From NCBI GenBank assembly GCA_000711775.1, contig ARYC01017287.1:1-64000 (forward strand): DNA of 64,000 bases. The letters run 5' to 3'. Below, one piece after another: positions 50,501 to 61,160 of the stretch. The notes beneath the pieces were generated by a model, which was given only the letters and a program-made list of their open reading frames with translations, was not told where the DNA came from and did not search any database. The stretch comes from Oxytricha trifallax. Its lineage: Eukaryota > Ciliophora > Spirotrichea > Sporadotrichida > Oxytrichidae. Each line of letters begins with the position of its first letter. The stretch's first letter is position 1. The translations under genes were made by a program, and so were the position numbers.

Positions 50501-53500
50501 ATCGTTTTAACTGATATTGATTTGAATTTGATATTTTTTAACTGCCAATAATTTGACTCATCGATAGATCAAATTAGATTTATCATATCTTAACTGTAGA
50601 CCCTTTAAATTTAACTTTTAAAATTTTTAACTCCTGATAAATTAATATCTCTCTATACAAAATAGCTATGAAAAAATTTTAAAAGTATAAGATGTAGAGA
50701 AAAATTTAACGACTAACTTTCATTCTTGTTGTATTCACAAAAAATTTTATCCCATCGAGATAAATCGATTTTAAATATTTCTCTGCCCCAAACTTCTTAC
50801 TTTCTTATCTCTTCAATCAAATTACTTGAGGACTTGGTCTAAATAAGTTTTTTGTGCATTTAATCAAGGTCTACATTTTATCTTCTTTGAGTCTTTCATC
50901 AGGAAATTCATACGCATTTTTATCGTTAAAATACACGAAATCATATGAATTTTTTTTGACTTTCACTAAAATCGAAATATCTCTATGAGTGATTTTTTCC
51001 ATGAATTATGAGTAGGATAGAACATGTAGCTCATGTTTTGATCTACATTATTCCTTCTAGAGTCAAGTCATGAAAAAAATCGCTGCATGAGATAATTTCA
51101 TTTCTTTGCAGGTACTCGACCAATTTTTGATGTTTTTTACATTGTAACAAACATCACCTCTAGTCAAATGGACACATTTCCAAATGGACACAAATTCCGG
51201 ACACAAACTCCGGACACCATTCCAAAGTTAGAACTCAGATCTCATCACTTATCTATCACTCTAAACGAAGATATACTCCTTTTTCCACCACAGTACAACT
51301 TTTTGATTATGAGGGGGTTCGAAAAAGAGGATTTAGAGGTTTTCTCTCTTGGGTGAAGAGATATTGAAAAATTTAGAATTATGTTTTGATAGACAATCCT
51401 ATAAGCTAAGTAGAATATTTATATGAAAATTTATAGACATTAGGTTAGAGAGTTATTGAAGTCAAAAGTCAGAGCATCCAAATTTTACTTTTCCCTCAAT
51501 AACTTCCTTCAGTGTGAGATTCATGGAAGATGAGTAGGGTAGAAGTTGTAGCCCATACCCTAAGCTATCGAATAGGGCATATATTCCAATACAAATTCCT
51601 TTAAGAAACAGAGATAAATTGAAAATAAGGTCAAGAATTTTGTAAAATGAAGAGAAATATTGAAATCGATTTTCCTCGATTGGCAAATTAGATGGTGAAA
51701 AACTCAAATCAAATCTTTAGCAGATTATCTCATGAAGAACATTTCTTCTCCTATAGTCAAATCAGTAGCTAATTGCATTAGAGAGATAAATCAAAATTAA
51801 ATCTGAAATGTAAAATAAAGTATGAAAACTTAAATGTAACAAACATCACTCGTATAAATTCTTGAGGCAACGAATTTAGGATTTTTATGAAGAGCATATT
51901 ATGATCTATCATTTATCATCTATAAGTTTTTCAATATAAATTCACTGGGCAGAGAAAACCCCGAAACCCTTCTGGATAATTTTCGGAAAATCAAATTTTT
52001 GAAATTGGGTTTTCAAAAATCCGAAAATTATCCAGAAGGGTTTAGGGGTTTTCTCTGTTCAGTGAATTGATATTGAAAAACTTATAGATGATAAATGATA
52101 GATCATAATGTGCTCTTCATAAAAATCCTAAATTCGTTGCCTCAAGAATTTATATGAGTGATGCTTGTTACATTTAAGTTTTCACACTTTATTTTACATT
52201 TCAAATTTAATTTCGATTTATCTCTCCAATGCAATTAGCTACTGATTTGACTATAGGAGAAGAAATGTTCTTCATGAGATAATCTGCTAAAGATTTGATT
52301 TGAGTTTTTCACCATCTAATTTGCCAAGCGAGAAAAATCGATTTCAATAATTCTCATCATTTTACAAAAATCTTGACCTTATTTTCAATTTATCTCTGTA
52401 TCCTAAAGGAATTTGTATTGGAATATATGCCCTATTCGATAGCTTAGGGTATGGGCTACAACTTCTACCCTACTCATCTTCCATGAATCTCACACTGAAG
52501 GAAGTTATTGAGGGAAAAATAAAATTTGGATGCTCTGACTTTTGACTTCAATAACTCTCGAACCTAATGTCTATAAATTTTCATATAAATATTCTACTTA
52601 GCTTATAGAATTGTCTATCAAAACATAATTCTAAATTTTTCAATATCTCTTCACCCAGAGAGAAAACCTCGAAATCCTCTTTTTCGAACCCCCTCATAAT
52701 CAAAAAGTTGTACTGTGATGGAAAAAGGAGTATATCTTCGTTCAGAGTGATAGATAAGTGATGAGATCTGAGTTCTAACTTTGGAATGGTGTCCGGAGTT
52801 TGTGTCCGGAATTTGTGTCCATTTGGAAATGTGTCCATTTGACTAGAGGTGATGTTTGTTACAATGTAACAAACATCAAAATTTGGTCGAGTACCTGCAA
52901 AGAAATGAAATTATCTCGGGCAGCGATTTTTTTCATGACTTGACTCTAGAAGGAATAATGTAGATCAAAACATGAGCTACATGTTCCATCCTACTCATAA
53001 TTCATGGAAAAAATCACTCATAGAGATATTTCGATTTAATGAAAGTCAAAAAAAATTCATATGATTTCATGTATTTTAACGATAAAAATGCGTATGAATT
53101 TCCTGATGAAAGACTCAAAGAAGATAAAATGTAGACCTTGATTAAATGCACAAAAAACTTATTTTGACCAAGTCCTCAAGTAATTTGGTTGAAGAGATAA
53201 GAAAGGAAGAAGTTTGGGGCAGAGAAATATTTAAAATCGATTTATCTCGATGGGGTAAAATTTTTTGTGAATACTACAAGAATGAAAGTTAGTCGTTAAA
53301 TTTTTCTCTACATCTTATACTTATAAAATTTTTTCATAGCTATTTTGTATAGAGAGATATTAATTTATCAGGAGTTAAAAATTTTAAAAGTTAAATTTAA
53401 AAGGTTTACAGTTAAGATATGATAAATCTAATATGATTTATCGATGAGTCAAATTATTGGCTGTTAAAATATATCAAATTCAAATCAATATCAGTTAAAA

Positions 53501-54126
53501 CGATACTATAAAAATCAAAAAATACTAAAATTCCATATTTAATTTAATTTTTAATTTTATTTTCATAATTTCCCATTTTAAATCTATTTTGATAATAATG
53601 ATTAAAGATTGCTTACTAAATTGCAATAATTTTAGCAAAAATAAATTGGTTGATTTCATTCAACTAATTATCAGTAATTTATTTAAACTTCAGGGGTAGT
53701 CTTGTTTCAAACTGGTCCATTTTACTACACTATAGTAGGGTAGCAAACAATTTCTAAATTCCCTGAAAATCAAGACATTATTTTAATTAACACTTCATTC
53801 ACAAAAGTAGCAGATAAATTAATTTACAATATATTTAGAATTAGTATATATTATTAATACATTTTCAAATTTCATAATAATTATTTGATAATCCAATTAG
53901 AATCAGAGATAAAGACGGGACTATAAGAGATTTTACAGTTAAATTGGATATAAAGTAATATGGATAGGGTTCATGGACCAATAATAAAATTTATATTTTT
54001 ATTTTTATTTTAATTATTTAGATATATTCGAGCTAAAATCAAACAAATTAAATTAAAATAATTATAAATTATTTGTTAAATGATTTCTTAGATGCCACTA
54101 TATTTGGATGGCCTGAGACTTAATGA
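44530..54126 (+). CDS. gene F: RING/DYG-kinase/zinc/TLDc protein with a 3.8-kb IES
   Basis: Starts at ATG 44530: MESNVCKKCSRNFDIEKRK, then (after an IES) CSHQVCEDCYRHKLE and CPFCLGSS, a RING-like finger. Kinase: SKYRKEQYLGKGSFGDVYS (from 46325), VAIKAFKEQ (46518), LIEISIMKGIKSQYICEL (46600), VYEYARYGDLLKYC (46733), KEWLASVVLGLKELHQRG (46856), IIHRDIKPDNILVF (46912), RIADYGQAKVIN (split by an IES), YGTLNYLSPEI (47540), ITFFYLLTQKFPEESEIKD (47712), NDRPSTVDIMFHPL (47930). Then ANFKPDLMKKL with CKNCTLVLCSEC (48120-48208) and KKVESSFLMLNDMLGHANE (48280). The TLDc-like part (49500-49916: SLVNFSIIKE, GDLLFGFYTL, DKDAFIFSLSYQTI) resumes at 53745 as QTISKFPENQDIILINTSF. Later blocks near 53905-54000 and 54085 and the stop at 54124-54126 are less certain. 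Closest relative is gene C. Confidence 0.72.
44607..44672 (+). other. IES in the RING finger of gene F, pointer AATG
   Basis: AATG at 44603-44606 and 44669-44672. Removal of 66 bp joins LILKEC to SHQVCEDCY. Gene C is interrupted at the same codon. Confidence 0.7.
45646..45685. repeat. 40-bp near-perfect palindrome
   Basis: TTGTCGAGGGACAATAATGA is followed directly by its inverse with one mismatch. It lies in non-coding DNA between the RING and kinase blocks of gene F, in a locally unusual stretch with homopolymer runs at 45806-45822. Function unknown. Confidence 0.7.
46371..46419 (+). other. IES at the glycine loop of gene F, pointer AGATG
   Basis: AGATG at 46366-46370 and 46415-46419. Removal of 49 bp joins GKGSFGD to VYSASKR. 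Same place as in gene C. Confidence 0.7.
46442..46517 (+). other. IES before the VAIK motif of gene F, pointer AAAGGTA
   Basis: AAAGGTA at 46435-46441 and 46511-46517. Removal of 76 bp gives SASKRQRVAIKAFKE. Confidence 0.7.
46982..47021 (+). other. IES at the DYG codons of gene F, pointer TAT
   Basis: TAT at 46979-46981 and 47019-47021. Removal of 40 bp gives RIADYGQAKVIN. Confidence 0.65.
50108..50410. mobile_element. 303-bp palindromic MITE-like element
   Basis: TAATCTAAATTATTGGC at the left meets its inverse at the right, and the arms match almost base for base to the centre near 50258. It contains the motif CTGGACTTTACTATTGACGG. The end motif TTGGCAGTTAA and inner CTGGACTTTA are shared with the element at 26842. 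No coding capacity. Confidence 0.82.
50407..53599. mobile_element. 3.2-kb near-perfect palindrome (foldback-like element)
   Basis: The left arm starts ATTATTATCAAAATAG and the right arm ends with its inverse. The centre is near 52003 with only a short AT-rich loop. Each arm is about 1.58 kb and differs from the other by scattered single bases and small indels. Near each outer side is a copy of the TTAACTGCCAATAATTTGA motif related to the ends of the 303-bp element. The arms encode no recognisable transposase. Short open frames repeated on both arms (for example 51168-51356 and 52581-52838) look incidental. Confidence 0.85.
51165..51220. repeat. GGACAC short tandem motif in the palindrome arm
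   Basis: GGACAC occurs four times in about 55 bp (spacing 10-18 bp) and again, inverted, in the other arm at about 52788-52840. Clustered short repeats in subterminal positions of an element can be protein-binding sites. That use is inference. Confidence 0.5.
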
Positions 54127-54422
54127 CCTTTACTGTTAAATTTTAAAATCATAATTAGAGACAATGTTTATTTTACCACATTTTTATCTATGGAAAATTC
54201 AGGCATACATAATGTATATTGAAAAAATTGTAGCTCTATAATACAATATAAAAACAAAAATTAAAATATTATAGCAAATTAGTTAAATTAAAAATAAATA
54301 ATCATACTTATTTATCACTAGAATTAAATCTACTTGTCATTCTATATACTTATTTATAAGTATAAATAAAATAAAAGTAATATTAGTAATCAAAAGTATT
54401 AAAAAAATGAATTTAAATATCA
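54127..54422. other. spacer between convergent genes F and X1
   Basis: About 300 bp of AT-rich DNA between the 3' ends of gene F (plus) and the first minus-strand gene. Nothing recognised. Confidence 0.5.
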
Positions 54423-54982
54423 TCACTACGAATATAATTACAATAGACGCTATTAATTTTATTAACGTATCCGATATCTTGAATGAGTAGGCTCTTACAA
54501 AGACACAAGACAGTTTAATAATCTGTTTTATATTTTTCTGATTCTCTATAGCTCTTCTATACATTTTTTCCCATATTCTGAATCCTCAGTTAGATTTTTG
54601 CTTTAAATCTCTTGTCTTTGCAATAGACATTATTGAAATATATCATCGAAAGCTGAATCAATTATTCTATAAGCTTCTGGCAAATATAGATCGTCTGGAT
54701 ATATATTACAAAATGTTTTGAGCTCTTTATATCTTTTTTCATTCAGTAAAGTTTTCAGAATATTCAATTATCTCAAAAGTTCCTCTGGATTCGAGATTTC
54801 TTATTTAAAATTAGTGAACTTAATTTTGAGATTTAATTTCAATTTTATTTTTATTGAAGAGTTGGGCTTTATTTCTTCAATTGACGATAGATTACATGAT
54901 TCAATTGTAGGTTTATCAATCTATATTAAATTATAAAAATTATATGCATACTTACTTAAACTTAATCGATTAATTCAGTCAT
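54423..54982 (-). CDS. X1: paralogous protein of unrecognised family
   Basis: Minus strand. Exon 1 is 27 nt from ATG 54982 (MTELIDQVQ), then a 35-nt GTAAGT...TATAG intron. Exon 2 runs IDKPTIESCNLSS through KIKLKLNLKIKFTNF, LLRQLNILKTLLNEKRYKEL, YPDDLYLPEAYRIIDSAF, EIQSKNLTEDSEYGKK and ELQRIRK to a TGA at 54423-54425, about 175 residues. It is hydrophilic and mostly helical in character, with no signal peptide or membrane segment. It aligns by eye with X2 (57777-58326) and the broken X3 (58770-59275): shared intron position, the KRYxEL string, the aromatic/proline block and the NLTxDSExGK string. Function unknown. It neighbours an acyltransferase-like gene on the same strand. Confidence 0.65.
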
Positions 54983-55510
54983 TTGTAATTAAATAATATA
55001 AATAAATTTGTATAAGACTTAGCTTTTCATATTTTATATATAAAATAAATCCATAATTTTAAGTATTTAATTTTTTTTAAGGGGAAAAATGCGATATTGA
55101 AAAAAGTAAACAATTCATTAGAACTAAAGTAAAGTTTCTTTTGAAATTGCTCTTTTTATTTTGATAGATAATTTGTTTTAATGGATTCTTATAATGATAA
55201 AATACGAAACTGATTAAATGTCTGAACAATTTTAATTATAAAAAATGAAATATACTTAAGTTCTTAGAGTTCAATTTATTCAAAAAAACAAAACATAGCA
55301 AAATTTAATAAATATAAACTAAGGAATAAAAATTAATTCACTAAATAATTCATAGTTTAGTCCATTATTATAAATATTTAGTAATTTTTTAAATATAAAG
55401 GAAATTGAATTATTAAAATAAATAAGTTTCAAACACTATACAAAAGAAAATTTCATTTCAATTAAGATCTTTATTATGCTTAAGATTTTTCTAGATATTT
55501 ATAATTTTCG

Positions 55511-57444
55511 TCAATGTATAAATCTATCATTAATCTTATAATTTAAATTATAATAAGTTAAATTATATTTATTTAATCTCACCCAATAATTGGTCATTAC
55601 AATTAATATAAACATCCATTTCTTTCCATTAAAATTAAACCTTCTTTTTACAAATCCCTCAAATTTATTAATAATTTTCCTCTCAATAAATCTCTCACAT
55701 ATATAAGCGCATGGTATTACTATTATTAGATAAATTAATCCAATTTAAAGCCAGTAAAGATTTGGTTCGTTTTGGTTTAGAGTAAGGGGTTCTGTGAGGT
55801 TTTTGAATAGATCAATATTGAAAATATTTATCAGTATTTTTGTGTGAATAAATCTCTCAATGAACAATATAAACGTTAATTGCATCAAATAAGAGCTGAA
55901 TGATATTCTAGAGATCATTTTATTTAAATAATACAAATAAATCTTATTAATAAACTTTTTTAATTTAAAAAATAAAGAGAGTGTTTTGATCAATCTACTT
56001 TTACAAATCTTATCAATAATAATCTATTTTTCATTATATTTTCCTAATCGATTAATCAAAATTAATAAAGCAATCGGCACATTGAACATAAGTGCTTATG
56101 CCAAATCGTTTTATCTATTGAAATAAGGCATCAAGTTGACGCTTATCATTGAAATCATCATCATTATAATTTGCAAATGATAATTGTAAGATTGAATTAC
56201 ATTTATTGTAGATTTTTAGTTTTTATTTGCAGTTGTCATTAATAATTTTAATTGTAGAAAGTAGATTAGAATTTACAAACAAAATTAATATTAAAAATTT
56301 AGAATTTTTTTAATTCAATGTAATTTAGAATATTCTCGTTAATCTAAAATTTATCATGAATTTAAATATTTTTATGATAAATTAATCATTATTTTTTATG
56401 TTATAATACCAATAATAAAAGGATAGCACCTACTAACTAAATCATATTATCTAGTTCCTCCTTCGCCAAATTACATAAGACTAGTCCACATCAGAATATT
56501 AAGAGTTAGTACTTTTCCTATAAAATTTATCTTTTCTAGGTATACTGATAAAAAGGGTAAGATAAATGATAATTAAACCATTATTTCTACTGTCCATTTC
56601 TTATCTAAGCATTGGACATTGAATAAAACATTTATACTATTATATATAAATATTTTATATAAAACTATATGGTGTTTATCTGAGTTTTAATAACTAAATT
56701 AAAATCTTTATTATTCCTCTATATAGAAATAAAAATTTAATTTATTAATTAGCAAGAATACTTGTAAGTCTAAAAACATTCACCCAATCCTTGCCTGTAC
56801 ATTCAAATGGATTATATTTCGATGGTTTCTGAAATATTAGCAATAAATAATGTAAAATAGCTAATCTGATATATCTTTTCACAAAATATGTCCAGAAATT
56901 GAAGCTAAATAATCTGAAATCATTGTAAAATTAGCTTTATTTGTCTAAGTATAGTTAACTATTCTAAGATACTTAGGTTTTAAATTGATTTTGGAAAGAT
57001 TATATTGATAAGTAACCTGCTATCATCATAAATATATCTGGACAGTAGGCTCCTATAAGATTTAATTCAAATAAGTGTGTGGATAATTATTATTTCAAAG
57101 TATATTCGCTATTGCATAAATTATTTTATAAATTAAAAGGTAGATAAATAAATTAATTTTATTATCCAATTTACAAGTGTATATTGAGTAAAATCATTCA
57201 TAACCCAATTGATATATCATAAAATTAATTAATTTAAAATTCATAATAAATTTATTTCAATTAATACAATAAAACTCTTCCCATCAGTACCTGCAGTCGC
57301 AGCTTATTAAACTAGGAAAAATGTATCGCCTACTCCCAATTGTAAAAAGAACATTGTATGATGCCAAATTACCCAAATCATCATAATAGCTTTTAGCAAA
57401 TCAAAAATACCATAATTTTGAATATGATCCACATTTTATTTCAT
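55511..57444 (-). CDS. acyltransferase-3-type integral membrane protein
   Basis: Minus strand from ATG 57444. The N-terminal block NYGIFDLLKAIMMIWVIWHH matches the first helix of the acyltransferase-3 (NRF-6-like) family, which usually reads DLLRAIAILWVVLGH. Further blocks: YCPDIFMMIAGYLS (about 57040, the 'D-x-F-F-x-x-G-F' helix), YFVKRYIRLAILHYLLLIF (about 56880), ECTGKDWVNVFRLTSILA (about 56790, position of the family's C...WW.NLLY), hydrophobic helices at 56590-56450 and 56170-56020, and a C-terminal helix ending ERFIERK (about 55690), as is usual in this family. Ends at TGA 55511-55513. Coding blocks are separated by AT-rich gaps that are presumably IESs or introns, not resolved. Expected role: transfer of acyl groups to lipid or sugar acceptors across a membrane. 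Substrate unknown. Confidence 0.65.
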
Positions 57445-57776
57445 TTTTTTTTAATAACAATTTATCAAATTCATTTAATTATTTTAAAATAGAACAATAA
57501 CTATCTTTTTAAATTACAAACTTATGATCAATACACACATTTTGAATAATAACAATGAATAAAAAATATCTCTTGATAATTGATGATATAAGCCAATTTA
57601 AATAAAATTAATAAATTTAAACTATAAATAGCTTAAAATTAAATCATTAACAAAAATGAAGATTTTTATATGAAGTGCGTTTTGTCAAAACCATTTTTTG
57701 AAATTAAATTTTCAAAGATTTATTTAAAAAAAGAAATTCTATTATTAATAAATAAAGCTGATTATCTGTAATTAAT

Positions 57777-58326
57777 TCATAATAATTTGATTTATTTATG
57801 AGGATTTGTTTGAAATATTGGCTCATTTAAATTAGAAATACTTGCTCTGAGATTTAGGTCTTCTTCCCTTATTTTTTCAAGTTCTTTGAAATAAATTTTT
57901 CCAATTTCAGAGTCTTTAGTTAAATTTTTCTGTTTTATTTCCTCTTTAATCAGTATTAGTTTCTTTCTAACTTCAAGTGACACTGATCTAACCATTCTTA
58001 AAGCCCCCAGAATGTAAAGATTTTTTGGACATCTCTTGGTCAATTAATAAATTTCTTCATATCTCTTCTATTCTAATAAAGTCTATATGAAATGGGATAA
58101 TTTCAAAGTTTCACTATTTGTAATTTATTCCTCACAGTTTGAATACTTTATCTTGAAATTAAATCTAATTTTGAGTTTTATCGTTGATGCTGAATTTAAT
58201 TCACAATTCTAATCGCTTGGATTAAAAACTCTAATTTCTTCGTTTTCAATCTAAATTGTGAAAAATTAAATATTGTATTAATTATTAAAAAATTCTTACT
58301 CTTTATTCTTTAGATTATTCAATCAT
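57777..58326 (-). CDS. X2: paralogous protein of unrecognised family
   Basis: Minus strand. Exon 1 is 27 nt from ATG 58326 (MIEQSKEQR). A 49-nt intron follows (GTAAGA...TTTAG). Exon 2 runs IENEEIRVFNPSDQNCELNS, TIKLKIRFNFKIKYSNCEE, LLEQKRYEEIYQLTKRCPKN, ALRMVRSVSLEVRKK, QKNLTKDSEIGKIYFKELEK and ends FQTNPHKQIKLL with TGA at 57777-57779, about 165 residues. The same exon-1 length and intron phase occur in X1. Charged, helical, cytosolic-looking. The upstream neighbour X3 is a decayed third copy and the downstream gene is the acyltransferase. Function unknown. Confidence 0.65.
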
Positions 58327-58769
58327 TATAGAATAAGATATTTTTCACAATCAGGAATACAAAATTTATTAAAATATCAATCTATTTACTTAAAAATTTA
58401 AAATGATTGAAAAATATAGAAATAAAATCAATAGCTCTTTATGGATTATTAATTGATTTTTATGGAGTTTTATTCAAAAATTATATAATTGCATACATTA
58501 TTTTAACTTTAATTATGTGTTTTTATTTTCTAAAATTTATTTAACGTTTGTATGATAAATTTAATCAGAATTGTAGATATGAATAATAGAATCGTGATGA
58601 AGTTTGTTTGAGAAATATATATTCAAAATTATGTCAATAACTCATTTAAAATCAAGTTATTTAAATAATTTGAGTATTTTCATAAATTAATCTTAATAAT
58701 ATATTAATTTTTAATGAACAATTTAAATGTTATTCAAGGGTTTTTTACCAAGTCTTTAGATTTTTATAA

Positions 58770-59275
58770 ATACTTACGTATATCGTAGTACTTCTTATGT
58801 TTTTCAAATTGATGACCATAAGGTAGATCATTAGGTTAAATGTTTAATCTGTCTATCTCATTGGAAATCTTTTGTCCGCAAAGATATTAATACGTTAGTA
58901 ACAAGACGCAGAGCAATGATCCCAGCTTCTTCTGGTATGGGATCCTCAATAAGTGATTACAGTTTTTTTAATTACTTAATTTTAATCAAATATGAGACTC
59001 ACTCTACTAATCTCACAATTTCCAGTTTCTCCTCAAAGACAAACTTATAAATTAAATAAATGTAAAAGCAGGATGTTTGGTAAAATTATGAAATTATTAT
59101 GCCAATATAAGCTACTAATTTTTTTAAAGATTAAATTCCAAATTTTCAAATCTCTCTTGGCGATATTTAAACTTCATAAATTAAATGACATATTTTTATG
59201 AAATCATTTTATTAGTTTAAAATTATTGCATAAATCGATACTAAAGTTTTGATTGATTGTTTCAGATGAGATGAC
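58770..59275 (-). pseudogene. X3: third, frameshifted copy of the X family
   Basis: Minus strand. Pieces in three frames line up with X1 and X2 in order: SSETINQNFSIDLCNNFKLI (about 59270-59205), KYRQERFENLEFNLQKNQ and FTFIQFISLSLRRNWKL (about 59170-59005), IPEEAGIIALRLVTNVLISL (about 58945-58880), then NEIDRLNIQPNDLPYGHQFE and KHKKYYDIRK (to about 58775). Frame changes between pieces have no clear intron or pointer, so decay is the simpler reading, but unremoved IESs cannot be excluded. Limits approximate. Confidence 0.45.
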
Positions 59276-59940
59276 TGTTAAATATTATTTAAATATTTGT
59301 GATTTCAAATAAATTAATACTTAATTAAGGTTTACTTATTCATTCTGAGTTTTACTCTTCCACTTTTTTCATAATGATAACAATAAATTGTCATATATTA
59401 AATTCTTTATTACAAATTAAATGTTACTTAACTGTTTACTATATTTTTTCATCATCAATAATATTATTAATTATTTGTTAATATAATGAATTAAAAAAAT
59501 CCCAACTATTCAAAAATTTATCTCATGAATATAATCTTAAATTCATTTAACATATATTGTATCAATAGAAACTATAGAATTAAAATTTATTATAAATAGT
59601 AAATATGCTAATATCTCAGTTTGTTCTTATTATCTTTATTTAAAGTAAAATATTTAGAAAAATATAAATTTATATTTTGTCCACAAATCATGAATAAACT
59701 AAATTAATTAAACTAAAGGAGATTAAATTCTAAAATAAATGATTAAATAAATGATTTCAAACTCTTAATCATTTAATGTATTTCTTTTAAAATAATGACT
59801 AAATTATTCCATATTTTAAATATTATGAATCAAATTATTCTATATATTTTAAATAAAATCAAAAAAGTCTAAATAAAGATTAATTTTTTATGTTAGAAAT
59901 GATTCCTTAATTCATGGGATCTTAATTATTAAAATATCTG
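59276..59940. other. AT-rich spacer upstream of X3 and downstream of the amidase
   Basis: Very AT-rich, stop-dense, nothing recognised. Confidence 0.5.
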
Positions 59941-61160
59941 TCAATATAAGTAAGCAAGGGATAATTCATTAAATCCAATAAGTCTCTCAATTAACTCCAT
60001 GACATATAAACATTTCTCATCTTGATTTGGAAGTGCGCAGACTTAAATACCAACTGGAAGACCTTGAGAATCTAATTAAAGCTTAATTTATATAAATTAA
60101 GAGAATATAAATATTTAATAATCACTAAAATGCTATACAGTATGGATTATTAGTGTCATGATAATTTTATAGTTCTATAAATGCTTGTAAGTAAATAAGG
60201 ATAATAAAATGTTTATTATGCCATAATATTTCACCAAATTTAGCTTTAAGCCAAACGCATGAACTCACTCAATCTATCCTATTATCTCTTAACTACTTAA
60301 TTTGCCAATATCTCAGCCCTCACTGATTATTATAATTATATTTATGTGATATAAAAAACATATAGTAATACATATACAAAGTACATTAGAAATTATTTAT
60401 AATTATATGATTACTATCTGTTGAGTGCGATCAATTTCTATTAATTATGTCTGGTTGCATTTAACACACCCTTGACATTTTATTCGCTTAATTTTATGTC
60501 TTCACTCGTTACTAACTTCACTGGAAGCACTTAAAAAATCAATTAATTAAATTAATTTAAAATTAAAGAAAAGAGGGTATAATTCATTTGAATAAATTAT
60601 CAATTAATTTGATATTTTGTATATTTATTAGTATAAATTAATAAATTATAAATAGCATCTAATATTTTTGAATATAAATTGGATTGATAAAGTTTATGTG
60701 AAGGAAAGATTAATCAAACATATAGAAAAGGTAATTAAGTTGAATATTTATATAAAAAAACAAATACTTTAAATAAGGTTGTAGTTTTTTATTAAGTAGT
60801 TAATTCTCTTTATTAATGCAATATTGTATCGCTTTGAGGTAAATTACAAAAAATACAAAATAGCTCAACTTATAATATAAATTAAGTTAAGGTAAATAAA
60901 AATAAATCATTAGAAGTTTTGGGGTTTTTAACTCCTGATGGGTAGTCTAGGATATTCACTATAAAAACAAGAAATAAAGAATAAAATTAATCTATGAATT
61001 TCGACAATTTTCTAAAGTCTTAAATTTATAAATTGTGATTGTATAGCATAAGATTACTATTGAGACAGAACAATTCCTAGCTAAACTTATGAGGAATGGC
61101 CGGGAGTGCACTAGCAGGAGATATCACAGCGTCAAATTACATCGAGAGCCAATACTCCTC
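59941..61160 (-). CDS. amidase (FAAH-like), C-terminal part
   Basis: Minus strand. The block at about 61140-61065 reads FDAVISPASALPAIPHKFS, the family's 'D-x-(I/L)-x-x-P-x-x-x-x-x-A' segment. The block at about 60315-60225 gives LANQVVKRQQDRLSEFMRLA. The C-terminal block at 60075-59941 reads DSQGLPVGIQVCALPNQDEK and LYVMELIERLIGF, ending at TGA 59941-59943. GLPVGIQ is the characteristic end of amidase-signature enzymes, especially fatty-acid amide hydrolases. The N-terminal part with the catalytic Ser-cisSer-Lys and the Gly/Ser-rich signature was not found. It may lie in unresolved blocks up to about 62810. The enzyme would hydrolyse an amide such as a fatty-acid amide. Confidence 0.65.

Larger units (their letters stand above)
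49917..53752 (+). other. 3836-bp IES in the TLDc domain of gene F, pointer AAACAATT
   Basis: The 8-bp repeat AAACAATT lies at 49909-49916 and 53745-53752. Removing the DNA between joins FSLSYQTI to SKFPENQDI in frame. The excised DNA holds a 303-bp palindrome, a 3.2-kb palindrome and AT-rich flanks, so the IES appears to have been enlarged by element insertion. Confidence 0.75.

Noticed and set aside
51168..51707. Short proteins encoded in the 3.2-kb palindrome arms
   Set aside because: The frames exist only because the arms are duplicated. They are short, differ in length between arms and match no family.
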